Position numbers and translations under genes: made by a program
Origin: Pedobacter psychrophilus
GTDB lineage: Bacteria; Bacteroidota; Bacteroidia; Sphingobacteriales; Sphingobacteriaceae
Reading direction: 5' to 3'
Assembly: GCF_001652725.1 (NCBI RefSeq)
Contig: NZ_LWHJ01000011.1
Span: 558,001 to 622,000, forward strand
DNA length: 64,000 nucleotides
Shown: positions 1 through 9,537 of the stretch, piece by piece
How the letters are laid out: every line of letters starts with the position of its first letter
How positions within the stretch are numbered: the first letter of the stretch is position 1
Notes under the pieces: model-generated
The model's input: the letters and a program-made list of their open reading frames with translations, nothing else
What the model was told of the DNA's origin: nothing
The model's database searches: none

Positions 1-1527
1 CAAGAACTTTCATTGCAAGCCGCTAAAGAAGCTATAGTATTGCTTAAAAATAGCGATGCTCTACTTCCTTTAAATAAAAACATGAAGACCATAGCTGTAA
101 TTGGACCAAATGCCAATGATGAGGAAGTAATGCTGGCAAACTATAATGGTTTTCCAACTCAAACGATAACTCCTTTACAGGGAATAAAAAACAAAATCCC
201 TGGAGCAAAAGTATTATATGCTAAGGGATCTGCACATGCTGAAGGGGCACCAACTTTAGATATTATTTCATCAGCATATTTCTTTCAAGATGCATCAGGT
301 TTAAAACCAGGTCTTAACGCAAAATACTATAATAATATTAAATATAAAGGCGAACCTGTAATTAACCGTGTAGATGATAAAATTGACTTTAATTGGATGG
401 ACAAATCGCCAATTGATAACGTGAATGAAGAAGATTTTTCTGCAGTATGGTCGGGGTACATTAAAATACCGGTAAGCGGAGAAATCAATTTTAACATGTT
501 TGGAAGCGAAGAGTATGAGCTTTTAATTGACGGTAAAAGCCAATTTATTTTTTCAAGTATTTATAGCCCGGGTTATAAATCAGTTAATATGAAACTAAAA
601 GAAGGAGAATTTCACAAAATTGATATCAGGTATGCCAGTCGCGGAGCAAATGCACAATTGAGATTATCTTGGGATTTACCTCATCAAAATTTAAAAGAAG
701 AAGCCTTAAAAATTGCTCAACAAGCAGATGTAGTGATTATGTTTATGGGACTTTCCCCAAGATTGGAAGGGGAAGAAATGAATGTAAAATTAGATGGGTT
801 TGATGGTGGCGACAGAACAAAAATCAGTTTGCCTAAAGTACAACAAGACTTGATAAAAGAGGTTAAAGCTTTAGGAAAACCAGTTGTATTGGTATTATTA
901 AACGGAGGTGCTTTAGGTTTAAAATGGGAAAGTGAAAACTTACCAGCTATAGTTGAAGCATGGTATGGTGGACAAAAGGGAGGAGAAGCAATTGCAGATG
1001 TCCTTTTTGGAGATTATAATCCTTCTGGGAAATTACCTGTTACGTTTTATGCTTCGGTAGATGATTTGCCCGATTTCGATAACTACGATATGAAAGGCAG
1101 AACCTATAAATATTTTACTGGAATGCCGGTTTATAAATTTGGTTATGGCTTAAGTTATACTACGTTTGATTTTAGTAAATTAAATATTAACAAATCTTTA
1201 AATATAAACGAGGCTGTTAACCTTACTGTTGATGTTGAAAATAAGGGGAATACAGATGGAGATGAAGTAGTACAAGTTTATTTGAAGCATTTAAATCCAA
1301 AAATTCCTACGCCTATTATCGCCTTAAAAGCGTTCCAAAAAATTCATTTAAATAAAGGAGAGAAAAAGACGATTTCTTTCAATCTTAAACCATCAGATTT
1401 TTCTGTGATTGAGGATAATGGCGATGAGGTCATTAATGCAGGAAAATTTGAGATTTCTGTAGGAGGCGGACAACCTGGCGATAAGAATTCAAATGCAGTG
1501 ATAAAGAAAATAGCAATTAAAAAGTAA
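1..1527 (+). CDS. GH3 family glycosidase, C-terminal part (5' end outside window)
   Basis: The reading frame is open from base 1, so this is the C-terminal ~508 residues of a larger enzyme. The catalytic TIM barrel with the nucleophile Asp lies upstream of the window. Visible parts are the start of the GH3 C-terminal alpha/beta sandwich (AAKEAIVLLKN), an inserted PA14 domain at about residues 95-230 (starting near GLNAKYYNN), the rest of the sandwich with the LEGEEM...GGDR segment that holds the presumed acid/base Glu (near base 770), and a fibronectin III-like end domain. The LEGEEM pattern resembles Bacteroidota beta-xylosidase/beta-glucosidase members of GH3, but the substrate cannot be fixed from this half. 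It is a secreted or periplasmic exo-acting enzyme in this family. It is followed by a broken esterase and a GH2 gene on the same strand, which suggests a glycan-degrading operon. Confidence 0.9.
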   Translation, partial: QELSLQAAKEAIVLLKNSDALLPLNKNMKTIAVIGPNANDEEVMLANYNGFPTQTITPLQGIKNKIPGAKVLYAKGSAHAEGAPTLDIISSAYFFQDASGLKPGLNAKYYNNIKYKGEPVINRVDDKIDFNWMDKSPIDNVNEEDFSAVWSGYIKIPVSGEINFNMFGSEEYELLIDGKSQFIFSSIYSPGYKSVNMKLKEGEFHKIDIRYASRGANAQLRLSWDLPHQNLKEEALKIAQQADVVIMFMGLSPRLEGEEMNVKLDGFDGGDRTKISLPKVQQDLIKEVKALGKPVVLVLLNGGALGLKWESENLPAIVEAWYGGQKGGEAIADVLFGDYNPSGKLPVTFYASVDDLPDFDNYDMKGRTYKYFTGMPVYKFGYGLSYTTFDFSKLNINKSLNINEAVNLTVDVENKGNTDGDEVVQVYLKHLNPKIPTPIIALKAFQKIHLNKGEKKTISFNLKPSDFSVIEDNGDEVINAGKFEISVGGGQPGDKNSNAVIKKIAIKK

Positions 1528-1640
1528 TTGTTTAAGTTTTTAACAATAAGATGTTAAAATTGCCAAATAATCTTTGCCTAATGCAAGTATTATCAAATAA
1601 GAAATGTTACGCTGTATTCTATCAAAAAGCAAGCGAAAAT

Positions 1641-1860
1641 ATGCTTATCAGGCTGGCGTTTTTAGGAGATTCAATTACTTATAAACCATGTTGGCGGGAA
1701 ATGATTTGCGATTATTCAAAAGAGAATATTCAACTATGCCATTCATTTTAATACAGCCTGAATTACTTCTTTAGGGAGTATTCCATATTCCTTCAGAATA
1801 CAGCAAGTTGTATTAAATCCTGGAAAAGTAAATTTATTATTTTTGGACAGCGGTAAACGA
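1641..1860 (+). pseudogene. decayed SGNH/GDSL hydrolase fragment
   Basis: Between the GH3 and GH2 genes the DNA reads, in two frames, as consecutive pieces of one SGNH-hydrolase family. Frame A (1641-1751) gives RLAFLGDSITYKPCWREMIC, which has the GDS(I/L) block with the nucleophile Ser. Frame B, shifted by one base (about 1750-1860), gives ITSLGSIPYSFRIQQ followed by GKVNLLFLDSG. These match the second conserved blocks of the Bacteroidota esterases that start with a GGSITYNPGWRD-like motif. There is an in-frame TGA just before ITSLGS and a TAG at 1861. The rest of the protein, including the catalytic Asp/His block, is absent. I read this as a frameshifted, truncated relic of an esterase once encoded between the two glycosidases. 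The family match is from memory of the motif. Confidence 0.7.
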
Positions 1861-1995
1861 TAGAGCGAACGGAACCTAAAGTTTGTCTTAAATAAGATGT
1901 TTATATGGGGTTATACCCAAACCAAACATTTATTTTAAATATAAATGACATAATTGAAATTACATCAACTATTCAATCCAATCAATATACCATAT

Positions 1996-3807
1996 ATGAA
2001 TTTTCTTAAACTTAACTCAATCATTAAAACAGTTTTCCTTTTATTTCTTGTTGGTCTTTTTAAGCCAGTGTTTTCACAAGATTTAACCTTGGTAAACAAC
2101 ATTGATGGGCGATATAAAATAAGTTTAAACGGACATTGGCAAATACTGATTGACCCTTATGAAAACGGTTTTTATGACTATCGTTTAAAAGAAAGTGATA
2201 ATGGATATTTTAAAAATGCAAAACCTAAAACAAAGCAAGAACTTATTGAATACGATTTTGTGAAATCGGATTACCTGAACGTACCCGGAGATTGGAATTC
2301 ACAAAGAGAAAAATTGGAGTTGTATGAAGGTACTGTTTGGTATCAAAAAAGCTTTGACTACTCCGTAAAAAAAGACAAAAGACTTTTCCTTTATTTTGGG
2401 GCCTGCAATTATTACAGTATTGTTTATATAAACGGAAAAAAACTTGGAGAACATGAAGGTGGTTTTACTCCTTTTTGTTTTGAAGTTACTGGTAAAGTGA
2501 ATGAAAAAGAAAACAATATTGTTGTTAAGGTAGATAATAAAAGAAGGGCTGATGGAGTGCCAACTGTAAATACCGATTGGTATAATTACGGTGGAATTAC
2601 TCGAGACGTTTATTTAGCTGAAACTTCAGAAAATTTTATTCAAGATTATAAATTGAATTTAGAAAAAGGTGATTTTAAAGCCATCCATGTCTCTATAAAA
2701 TTGAATAAGGAAGAAGTTAAAAACTTAAAATTATCTATTCCGGAATTAAAAATAAATCAACAAATTGAAACTAAAAAAAATGGTGAAGTAAGTTTTACAA
2801 TTGAGTCAAAGCCAATATTATGGTCTCCAGAAAATCCTAAGCTATATGATGTTTATTTAATTAATGAAACCGATACTTTAAAAGATAGAATAGGCTTTAA
2901 AACTATTGAAACCAAAGGACAGGATATATTATTGAATGGTAAATCTGTATTTCTGAAAGGAATTTCCATACATGAAGAAATTCCACAAAGAGAAGGTAGG
3001 GCAAATGGGATAGAGGATGCTAAATTACTTTTAAGCTGGGCAAAAGAGTTAGGCTGTAATTATGTAAGGTTGGCTCATTACCCGCACAATGAAGCTATGT
3101 TAAGAATGGCTGACGAATTAGGTTTGATGGTTTGGTCAGAAATACCAGTTTATTGGACCATCCATTACGGAGATCCAAAGGTGCTAGTGAAAGCTAAAGA
3201 TCAATTGAATGCCATGATTACCCAAAATATAAACAGAGCTTCTATTATTATCTGGTCAATGGCTAATGAAACACCAGTTTCGGAGGACAGAAATAATTTC
3301 ATCAAGAGTTTATGTAGCTATACCCGTTCTTTAGATAATACTAGATTATTGTCTGCCGCCTTAGAGATAAGTCATAAAGATAATAACACAAATATATTAG
3401 ATGATGTATTAGGAGAATATTTAGATGTATTAGGTTGCAATGAATATCTAGGTTGGTATGAAGGTAAACCAGAAGACGCACTTACGAAGTCATGGAACAC
3501 AATTTATAATAAACCCATGGTAATTAGTGAATTTGGTGCAGGCGCCTTGTATGGTTTTCATGGAGATAAAGATGAAAGGTTTACAGAGGAATATCAAGAA
3601 AATGTATATATCAATCAATTGAAGATGTTGGATAAAATTCCTTTCTTAAGAGGAATGTCTCCTTGGATATTGGCGGATTTCAAATCACCACGTCGTCAAT
3701 TACATGGTATTCAGGATGGATGGAATCGTAAAGGATTATTGTCAGATAAAGGTTTAAAGAAAAAAGCATGGTTTACTTTAAAAAAATATTATCAAATTAA
3801 AAAATAA
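1996..3807 (+). CDS. GH2 family glycosidase, beta-glucuronidase-like
   Basis: Secreted GH2 retaining glycosidase of about 603 residues. The ATG at 1996 is preferred because it starts a good signal peptide (MNFLKLNSIIKTVFLLF... ending near VFSQ); an in-frame TTG at 1954 would add a polar stretch before it. An N-terminal sugar-binding beta sandwich holds WYQKSFDY and DVYLAET. A middle immunoglobulin-like domain and the TIM barrel follow. The likely acid/base is Glu425 in WSMANETP, and the nucleophile is Glu512 in VISEFGAGALYGFHG. Its short length and the EFGA.ALYGFHG signature are closest to beta-glucuronidases; beta-galactosidase activity is the alternative. A glucuronidase would suit the UxuA gene at 44-45 kb. 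It is convergent with the sensor-regulator downstream. Confidence 0.85.
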   Translation: MNFLKLNSIIKTVFLLFLVGLFKPVFSQDLTLVNNIDGRYKISLNGHWQILIDPYENGFYDYRLKESDNGYFKNAKPKTKQELIEYDFVKSDYLNVPGDWNSQREKLELYEGTVWYQKSFDYSVKKDKRLFLYFGACNYYSIVYINGKKLGEHEGGFTPFCFEVTGKVNEKENNIVVKVDNKRRADGVPTVNTDWYNYGGITRDVYLAETSENFIQDYKLNLEKGDFKAIHVSIKLNKEEVKNLKLSIPELKINQQIETKKNGEVSFTIESKPILWSPENPKLYDVYLINETDTLKDRIGFKTIETKGQDILLNGKSVFLKGISIHEEIPQREGRANGIEDAKLLLSWAKELGCNYVRLAHYPHNEAMLRMADELGLMVWSEIPVYWTIHYGDPKVLVKAKDQLNAMITQNINRASIIIWSMANETPVSEDRNNFIKSLCSYTRSLDNTRLLSAALEISHKDNNTNILDDVLGEYLDVLGCNEYLGWYEGKPEDALTKSWNTIYNKPMVISEFGAGALYGFHGDKDERFTEEYQENVYINQLKMLDKIPFLRGMSPWILADFKSPRRQLHGIQDGWNRKGLLSDKGLKKKAWFTLKKYYQIKK

Positions 3808-3925
3808 TATAACCCTTATTCAAAATATTTTCCTCAAATAGGGTGTAATTAATACTATAAGTTTTTTAGACTTATGGGTTAAATTATAATAAAAATTATT
3901 GTTTTATAAAATCAAATTCATTTTA

Positions 3926-3955
3926 CTCCAAATAAGATTTGAACCTTATTTGGAG
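3926..3955. terminator. perfect inverted repeat between convergent genes
   Basis: An 11-base perfect inverted repeat (CTCCAAATAAG, 8-base loop, CTTATTTGGAG) lies between the ends of the GH2 gene and the minus-strand sensor-regulator. Its place between convergent genes suggests a bidirectional terminator, although there is no strong T tract on either side. Confidence 0.5.
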
Positions 3956-3980
3956 CAATTAAATGATCAACTAATAAGTA

Positions 3981-6900
3981 TTAATTTAATTTGATTTTAC
4001 CCTCTAACTGCTGTTGAAACTTTGAAGGCGTCATTCCAAACTCTTTTTTAAATGCAGTAGTGAAATAGGAGTGTGATGATATACCAACTCGATACATTAC
4101 CTCTGTCACAGAAACATCTTCATTAGTCATAATCTCCATAGATTTTTTTAACCTAATGGTTCTAATGAATTCATTACTACTTTGACCCGTGATATCTTTT
4201 ATTTTCTTGTAGAGTTTACTTTTGCTCACCCCAATTTCTCTACTAACGTACTCAATGTTCAATTCAGGTTCTTCTAATTTGTCTTCAATAATTTTCAAAA
4301 GCTTATCCATAAAATCTTTATCTTTTGTTGAGTGAACTAAATCTCTTACTTCAACCTGATAATCCTTTAAATAACGCTCTTTAATTTTTTGTTGCTGATT
4401 AAACTGATTTTTAATGGTTTGTAATAATAAATCTATGCTCACAGGTTTACTAAAGTAATAATCAGCACCAGATTTAACACCTTGTAAACGGGATTCAAGT
4501 GCGTCTTTAGCGGTCAAAAGAATAAATGGAATATGGCTAGTTTCAAAGTCGTCTTTTATAAACCTACAAAAGTCTATTCCATCCATAATAGGCATCATCA
4601 CATCACTAATAATCAGCGTAGGAGAACCTTCCCTTGCTCTCTCAATTCCTTCTTGACCATCTTTGGCTTCAATAATATAATATTCTTTTTCAAGTATCTC
4701 TCTAAAAAAAGTTCTTAACTCATCATTATCATCAACAATTAATATACAGGGTCTTGTTTTATTTTCTGCTTTAGCACTATTAAATGACTGTGCATTTATT
4801 GGGAACTGTTGTAAATCTGATTTGAATTGTATACTTTCTATCTGTACTCCAATAACATCATTTTTGTATAGCCAAAGTTCATCTTTTTGATAATCCTTTT
4901 CATTGGAAGGAATTGCAATTATAATTTGAGTCCCTTTATTGAGTTCACTATAAACATGTATACTTCCCTTATGCAGAGATATTAAACTTTTAACAAAAGC
5001 CAATCCTATTCCTGTGCCCACATGTACATCCGAAACCCTGAAATAAGGTTGAAATAAATGTTGTAATGAGTTTTTAGGAATACCAATACCTGTGTCAGAT
5101 ATAATTACATATACATATTCTTTTCCATGAAATGGGTGCTCCATTTTCACATTCTCTTCAAATTGCGGATTGAACCCCTTAATGGTTGATGTTAATTGTA
5201 TATTGATTTTACCCTTATCAGGAGTATATTTAAAAGCATTATTTAAAATATTCAATATAATTTTTTCTAATATTTGTCTATCAAACCATGTATTCGAAAA
5301 TTCTCTCTCTTGAGAAAGTTTGAAATCAAAATGATGTAATATAGCTTGTGCTTTGAAATCTTCTATTATCTCCCTAATAAATGAGGAGAAATTTCCAGGC
5401 ATTACCTTTAATTTTAGTGCACCAGATTCAGCCTTTCTAAAATCCATTAGTTCACTGATAAGATTTAAAAGCCTATTTGCATTACGGTTAATGGTGTTGT
5501 AATGTCTCAGGAATAGTGAATTCTCTTTCATTTTAAAAATCTGTTCCAAAGTTCCCATGATTAGGGTAAGTGGGGTCCTAAATTCATGTGAAATGTTGGT
5601 AAAGAACTGTACTTGCAACTGATGCAGTTTTTCTTTATTTTCTTCGTGAATAATACGAAGTTCTTGCCTTCTTTTAAGATAGAGCATGGCAAATATACTT
5701 GCTGAAACAAGAATAAATCCTATTATTTTAAACCACCAAGTTAAATAAAATGGAGGGGTGATGATGATATTTACTGAAGTTGAATCAGTATTCCAAAGGC
5801 CTTCTGGAGTACTTGATTTAACATAAAATGTATATTTGCCCGGATCTAGGTTGGTATAGTTAGCTTTACGTTGATCGCCAACATAATTCCAGTCTTTATC
5901 AAACCCTTTTAATTTATAAGCATAGTTTGTTTTTTTAGGAGTTACGTAATTAAGAGCCGCATAATCAAAAGATATTACTGATTGATTATAATTTAAAACT
6001 ACACTTCTATTATCTTCTATATATTTTGCAATTGTTATCTTATCCTTACCTGAACTGATACTTTTATTAAATACAGAAAGATCTGTAATATAAATTGGAT
6101 AACTGTAGTTATATACTTTGATACTATCAGGATAAAAAGTATTAAATCCTTGAAAACCGCCAAAAAACAATTGTCCTTTACTAGACATGAAGGCAGAATT
6201 CTGGCAGAATTCCAAACCTTGCAATCCATCTACTCCAGTATATCTCTTTAAATATTTAGTTTCGGGATTAAACTCTATAATCCCATTAGTAGTACCTAAC
6301 CAAAGATTGCCTTTTGTATCTTCAATGATGGATTGAATTTGTTCTTTAACTAAGTATGGGTTTTTAGAATAAAGTGCGAATTCTTTCTTGTCTTTATTAA
6401 AAAGATAAAGACCAGTTTTACCAATCCAAAGCCTTTTTTTACTGTCTGTGTATATAGCTCTCACTGCATCCGTTAGATCTTTTTGTGAGCTATTAAAATA
6501 ATGGACAAAAGTTTTTTTATTATTTGTTAAACAATTTAAACCACCGTCAAGAGTGCCAAACCATACGTTATTTTCACTATCTTGATGTATACTTTCTACA
6601 TGTATTCCAGTAAATTTAGTTAGACCATCAGGTGAATTAATGATGCGTTTGAATTTATTAGTTTTAGGATCAAAAGTGTTTAATCCTCCATAAAATGTTC
6701 CTACCCAAAATATTCCACTTTTGTCTTCACAAATGATGTATGGATAATTTGAACTAATTGTGGTGTTATCATTAGAATCATGTAGAAAACGAGTGAAATT
6801 TTGGGTGCTTTCATTATAACGATTAAGACCACCTCCCCATGTGCCAACCCAGATAACCCCATTCCTATCTTTCATGAGATCTAGGATAGCATCAGATCCA

Positions 6901-8165
6901 ATACTATTGATGTCAGTTGAAGAATATCTCTTTTGATTAAAGATGCCTGCTTTCTCATTGAAAACATTAATGCCTCCACCATCACTACCTACCCAAATTT
7001 CCCCTTTATTCGTTTCAATAAATGCTCTAACATCATTATATGAAAGCGCACCTTTCCAAACACCTTTACTATAATTTACGAAATTTGTTGTTTTAGGAGA
7101 ATAGATATTAACACCACCATGATGAGTACCTACCCAAATGTTTCCTTGTGAATCTTCTAATAGGCATGAGGCTGTTTTGCTAGAAAACGACATAGGTTTT
7201 CGCTGATCATTTTCATATCTTAAAAACTGGTCTGCATTTTGAAACTTTAAGTTTAGCCCTCCATTTTCAGTACCTACCCAAATGTTCTTCTGTTTATCAA
7301 AAATTATACTTTTAACAACATTGTTCGATAAACTTTTATTATTGTATGGCTCATTTTGAAAATGTTTTAAGGAATTGGTATAGGGGTTAAGAATATAAAG
7401 TCCCTTTCCATTTGTTCCTATCCATATTTGCTTTTTATCATCCTTTTTTATTGTAATAATTCTATAACCGTCTAATTCTGCTAACGAAGGGCTAGAACTT
7501 TGTTTAATAAAGGATTCTTTTTTAAGGTTAAATTTTTTAACTCCGGCTCCATCCGTTCCCAAATAAAGATTATTAAACTCATCTTCATTAATGGTATTTA
7601 TTTTATCCTCTAAAGATTCTCTTTGGGCATATGGATTTTTAATGAATGATTTAAATCTTTTTTCTTTTTCATTATACTTATTTAAACCAAAATCTGTTCC
7701 TACCCAAATTGTTCCATCTCTATCTTCGTACAAAGCGTATACAATATTGCTGCTGATACTCCCTTTTACTTTAGGATCATGCATATATCTTGTAAAACTA
7801 TCCGTAAACCTGTCGTAAACATTCAAACCATAATTTGTTGCAATCCAAATTCTGTGTTTTTTGTCTTCTAAAATATAATTAATAAAATTGCTGCTTAAAC
7901 TAAATTGCTTTTGAGGTTCATTTTTGTAAACTGTGATATGATATCCATCATATCTATTCAATCCGTCTTCAGTACCTAACCATATATAGCCTTTACTATC
8001 CTGAAATATACTTGTGACATTGCTACTCGATAAGCCTTGCTCACGTGTAAGATATTTAAATTTTACTTTGTCCGTTTGAGAAAATCCTGATACAGGCAAT
8101 ATAAATATCAGGTAGACAACAAATAATTTAGATAAATGTGAAAAGTAGCTTAAATAAAAACTCAT
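3981..8165 (-). CDS. hybrid two-component sensor-regulator (HTCS)
   Basis: One-protein signalling system of 1394 residues in the inner membrane that senses a glycan fragment in the periplasm and activates nearby utilisation genes. After a signal sequence (residues 1-30) come many propeller repeats of the W(I/V)GT..GGLN type (about 35-700), a Y_Y_Y immunoglobulin-like domain (about 750-815), one membrane helix (about 805-830), a HisKA domain with His859 in ISHEFRTP, an ATPase domain (NILNNAFKYTP; DTGIGIP; GTGIGLAFV), a receiver domain with phospho-acceptor Asp about 1188 in ISDVMMP, and an AraC-type DNA-binding domain (about 1290-1394). All catalytic motifs look intact. It faces the GH3-GH2 genes, which are likely targets. 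Its ligand is unknown. Confidence 0.95.
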   Translation of the reverse strand: MSFYLSYFSHLSKLFVVYLIFILPVSGFSQTDKVKFKYLTREQGLSSSNVTSIFQDSKGYIWLGTEDGLNRYDGYHITVYKNEPQKQFSLSSNFINYILEDKKHRIWIATNYGLNVYDRFTDSFTRYMHDPKVKGSISSNIVYALYEDRDGTIWVGTDFGLNKYNEKEKRFKSFIKNPYAQRESLEDKINTINEDEFNNLYLGTDGAGVKKFNLKKESFIKQSSSPSLAELDGYRIITIKKDDKKQIWIGTNGKGLYILNPYTNSLKHFQNEPYNNKSLSNNVVKSIIFDKQKNIWVGTENGGLNLKFQNADQFLRYENDQRKPMSFSSKTASCLLEDSQGNIWVGTHHGGVNIYSPKTTNFVNYSKGVWKGALSYNDVRAFIETNKGEIWVGSDGGGINVFNEKAGIFNQKRYSSTDINSIGSDAILDLMKDRNGVIWVGTWGGGLNRYNESTQNFTRFLHDSNDNTTISSNYPYIICEDKSGIFWVGTFYGGLNTFDPKTNKFKRIINSPDGLTKFTGIHVESIHQDSENNVWFGTLDGGLNCLTNNKKTFVHYFNSSQKDLTDAVRAIYTDSKKRLWIGKTGLYLFNKDKKEFALYSKNPYLVKEQIQSIIEDTKGNLWLGTTNGIIEFNPETKYLKRYTGVDGLQGLEFCQNSAFMSSKGQLFFGGFQGFNTFYPDSIKVYNYSYPIYITDLSVFNKSISSGKDKITIAKYIEDNRSVVLNYNQSVISFDYAALNYVTPKKTNYAYKLKGFDKDWNYVGDQRKANYTNLDPGKYTFYVKSSTPEGLWNTDSTSVNIIITPPFYLTWWFKIIGFILVSASIFAMLYLKRRQELRIIHEENKEKLHQLQVQFFTNISHEFRTPLTLIMGTLEQIFKMKENSLFLRHYNTINRNANRLLNLISELMDFRKAESGALKLKVMPGNFSSFIREIIEDFKAQAILHHFDFKLSQEREFSNTWFDRQILEKIILNILNNAFKYTPDKGKINIQLTSTIKGFNPQFEENVKMEHPFHGKEYVYVIISDTGIGIPKNSLQHLFQPYFRVSDVHVGTGIGLAFVKSLISLHKGSIHVYSELNKGTQIIIAIPSNEKDYQKDELWLYKNDVIGVQIESIQFKSDLQQFPINAQSFNSAKAENKTRPCILIVDDNDELRTFFREILEKEYYIIEAKDGQEGIERAREGSPTLIISDVMMPIMDGIDFCRFIKDDFETSHIPFILLTAKDALESRLQGVKSGADYYFSKPVSIDLLLQTIKNQFNQQQKIKERYLKDYQVEVRDLVHSTKDKDFMDKLLKIIEDKLEEPELNIEYVSREIGVSKSKLYKKIKDITGQSSNEFIRTIRLKKSMEIMTNEDVSVTEVMYRVGISSHSYFTTAFKKEFGMTPSKFQQQLEGKIKLN

Positions 8166-8577
8166 TCGTTTAACCTTGGTTTTGTCAAATTTAAGCTAAT
8201 TAATTTTATCCTAAAATTCAAATCACAATAAGTTATCAAGTGGCTAAATGATTATCTAATTAATTATTGATTTTACTCTTAATAAATTAACTAATAATAT
8301 TCAACCTGACTTATGTCAAAGACTACAAGCAAACTATTGTTTTTCTAAATGGGTATATTAATCTATAGTTTTTATTTAATCTGAACTCATTTATTTATTT
8401 GAAAATACAGAATTGAGTAAAAGAAATACTTATTACAGCAAATCGATGGCGCCCACTATCTCTTTATTTGCATAGTAAACCAATTATTTAATAACCTATC
8501 AATTAATTAAAAGATTAATCAGAAATGATTAATCATTCGCATTTAATGCAATTAATTGATGAAAATCTAAATTTGCT
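8166..8577. other. 412 bp divergent spacer between HTCS and sigma factor genes
   Basis: AT-rich non-coding stretch between two divergently transcribed regulators. It should carry the promoters of both. No coding relic, riboswitch or strong hairpin was recognised. The only match to a Bacteroidota promoter box facing the HTCS gene is listed separately. Confidence 0.6.
8186..8222 (-). promoter_or_regulatory. possible Bacteroidota-type promoter of the HTCS gene
   Basis: On the minus strand, TAAATTTG (8193-8186) fits the -7 consensus TAnnTTTG, and TTTG (8222-8219) could be the -33 box. The spacer is 25 bases, longer than the usual ~19-22, and the leader before the ATG at 8165 would be very short. 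The call is tentative. Confidence 0.25.
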
Positions 8578-9144
8578 ATGTACTCAAATAAACCATGTGC
8601 TCAGTGTGAAGACGATCTTACAGAACAACTTAACAAAGGAAGTGAAAAAGCTTTTCAAGTGTTTTATGAAAGGTATCAAAATAGAATTTTCTATTTGGCA
8701 CTTAGATACTTAAAATGCGAAAGCCAAGCTGAAGAAGTGGTTCAGGAGGTTTTTATGAAACTTTGGTTACATCATTCAGAAATGCAAATAGGAAAACCTA
8801 TTGAAGCTTGGTTGTACACAGTTGGAAAACATAATATCTTAAATAGGATAAAAAAACAAGCCAATTTTTGGAAAGTACTTGATCAATTAAAAAAGAATCA
8901 TTCCTTTGAAGATAATTCAATGGAAGAAAAATTTCAATTTGCAGATTATGAATTGATTTTGAACAATACATTAAAATCCCTTTCAAATAAACAGTTAGTT
9001 GTTTATAACATGGCGAGAAAGGATAATCTATCATATCACCAGATATCCAAGAAATTAGATATTTCTCCATTAACCGTAAAAACTCATATGTCTAGGGCAC
9101 TTTGCCATATTCGGTCTGTTATTTTTCCATTAGTAATTGATTAA
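8578..9144 (+). CDS. ECF-type RNA polymerase sigma-70 factor
   Basis: Extracytoplasmic-function sigma factor of 188 residues, of the FecI-like type common in Bacteroidota. Region 2 covers about residues 20-90 (FQVFYERYQNRIF; QAEEVVQEVFMKLW), and region 4 covers about 125-180 with a helix-turn-helix (LSYHQISKKLDISPLTVKTH). The ATG at 8578 gives a normal family length. Such sigma factors usually sit beside an anti-sigma FecR and a SusC-like transporter. Neither follows here, since the next gene is a minus-strand IclR regulator, so its input and targets are unclear. Confidence 0.92.
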   Translation: MYSNKPCAQCEDDLTEQLNKGSEKAFQVFYERYQNRIFYLALRYLKCESQAEEVVQEVFMKLWLHHSEMQIGKPIEAWLYTVGKHNILNRIKKQANFWKVLDQLKKNHSFEDNSMEEKFQFADYELILNNTLKSLSNKQLVVYNMARKDNLSYHQISKKLDISPLTVKTHMSRALCHIRSVIFPLVID

Positions 9145-9537
9145 TTTTAATTCGTTTAAAAATAATTGCCAGCAACCTTAGTTATAAATAGAGAATAGCC
9201 ACTTTAATAGAAACAAAATAACCTTATATCCATTTACCATAAAAGCATCGAATAAAATTTTTAAAAGCATGAATTTCATTTGTAATTTTTGTTATTCCTT
9301 TTTTTAAAATAATCATAATATCGATTAGATTTAAGCGATGATGTTTGCTTCGATGATTATTATAAGAAATGAAAATTCCTCTATGGTTAAATTTTAGAAC
9401 TCTCATATTTACATTCCTTTGCCAATGATTTATATGAAAGTTCTTTTCTTATGAAATCTGAAAATATTGTAGAAACTTGTTCTTAACTAAATAAGCTGTT
9501 CTGTTAACATAAAATATAGTTTGCTTATTTGATGCAT
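9145..9537. other. 393 bp spacer between sigma factor and IclR genes
   Basis: AT-rich, without a convincing gene. A 60-codon minus-strand open frame (9224-9406) shows no recognisable family, no signal sequence and unremarkable composition. No anti-sigma (FecR) relic was recognised after the sigma gene. Confidence 0.55.

Noticed and set aside
1954-1995. Upstream TTG start for the GH2 gene
   Set aside because: It would place a polar segment before an otherwise normal signal peptide; the ATG at 1996 is better. The same logic sets the starts at 10370, 16143, 20189 and 21034.
8566-8573. TAAATTTG promoter box directly before the sigma factor ATG
   Set aside because: It fits TAnnTTTG, but would put transcription start at or after the start codon and has no -33 partner; probably chance.
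9224-9406. 60-residue minus-strand protein
   Set aside because: No family, no plausible ribosome-binding or operon context, and composition as expected of chance in AT-rich DNA.
8166-9537. Insertion sequence or mobile-element boundary around the sigma factor
   Set aside because: No terminal inverted repeats, target duplications or transposase fragments could be seen.
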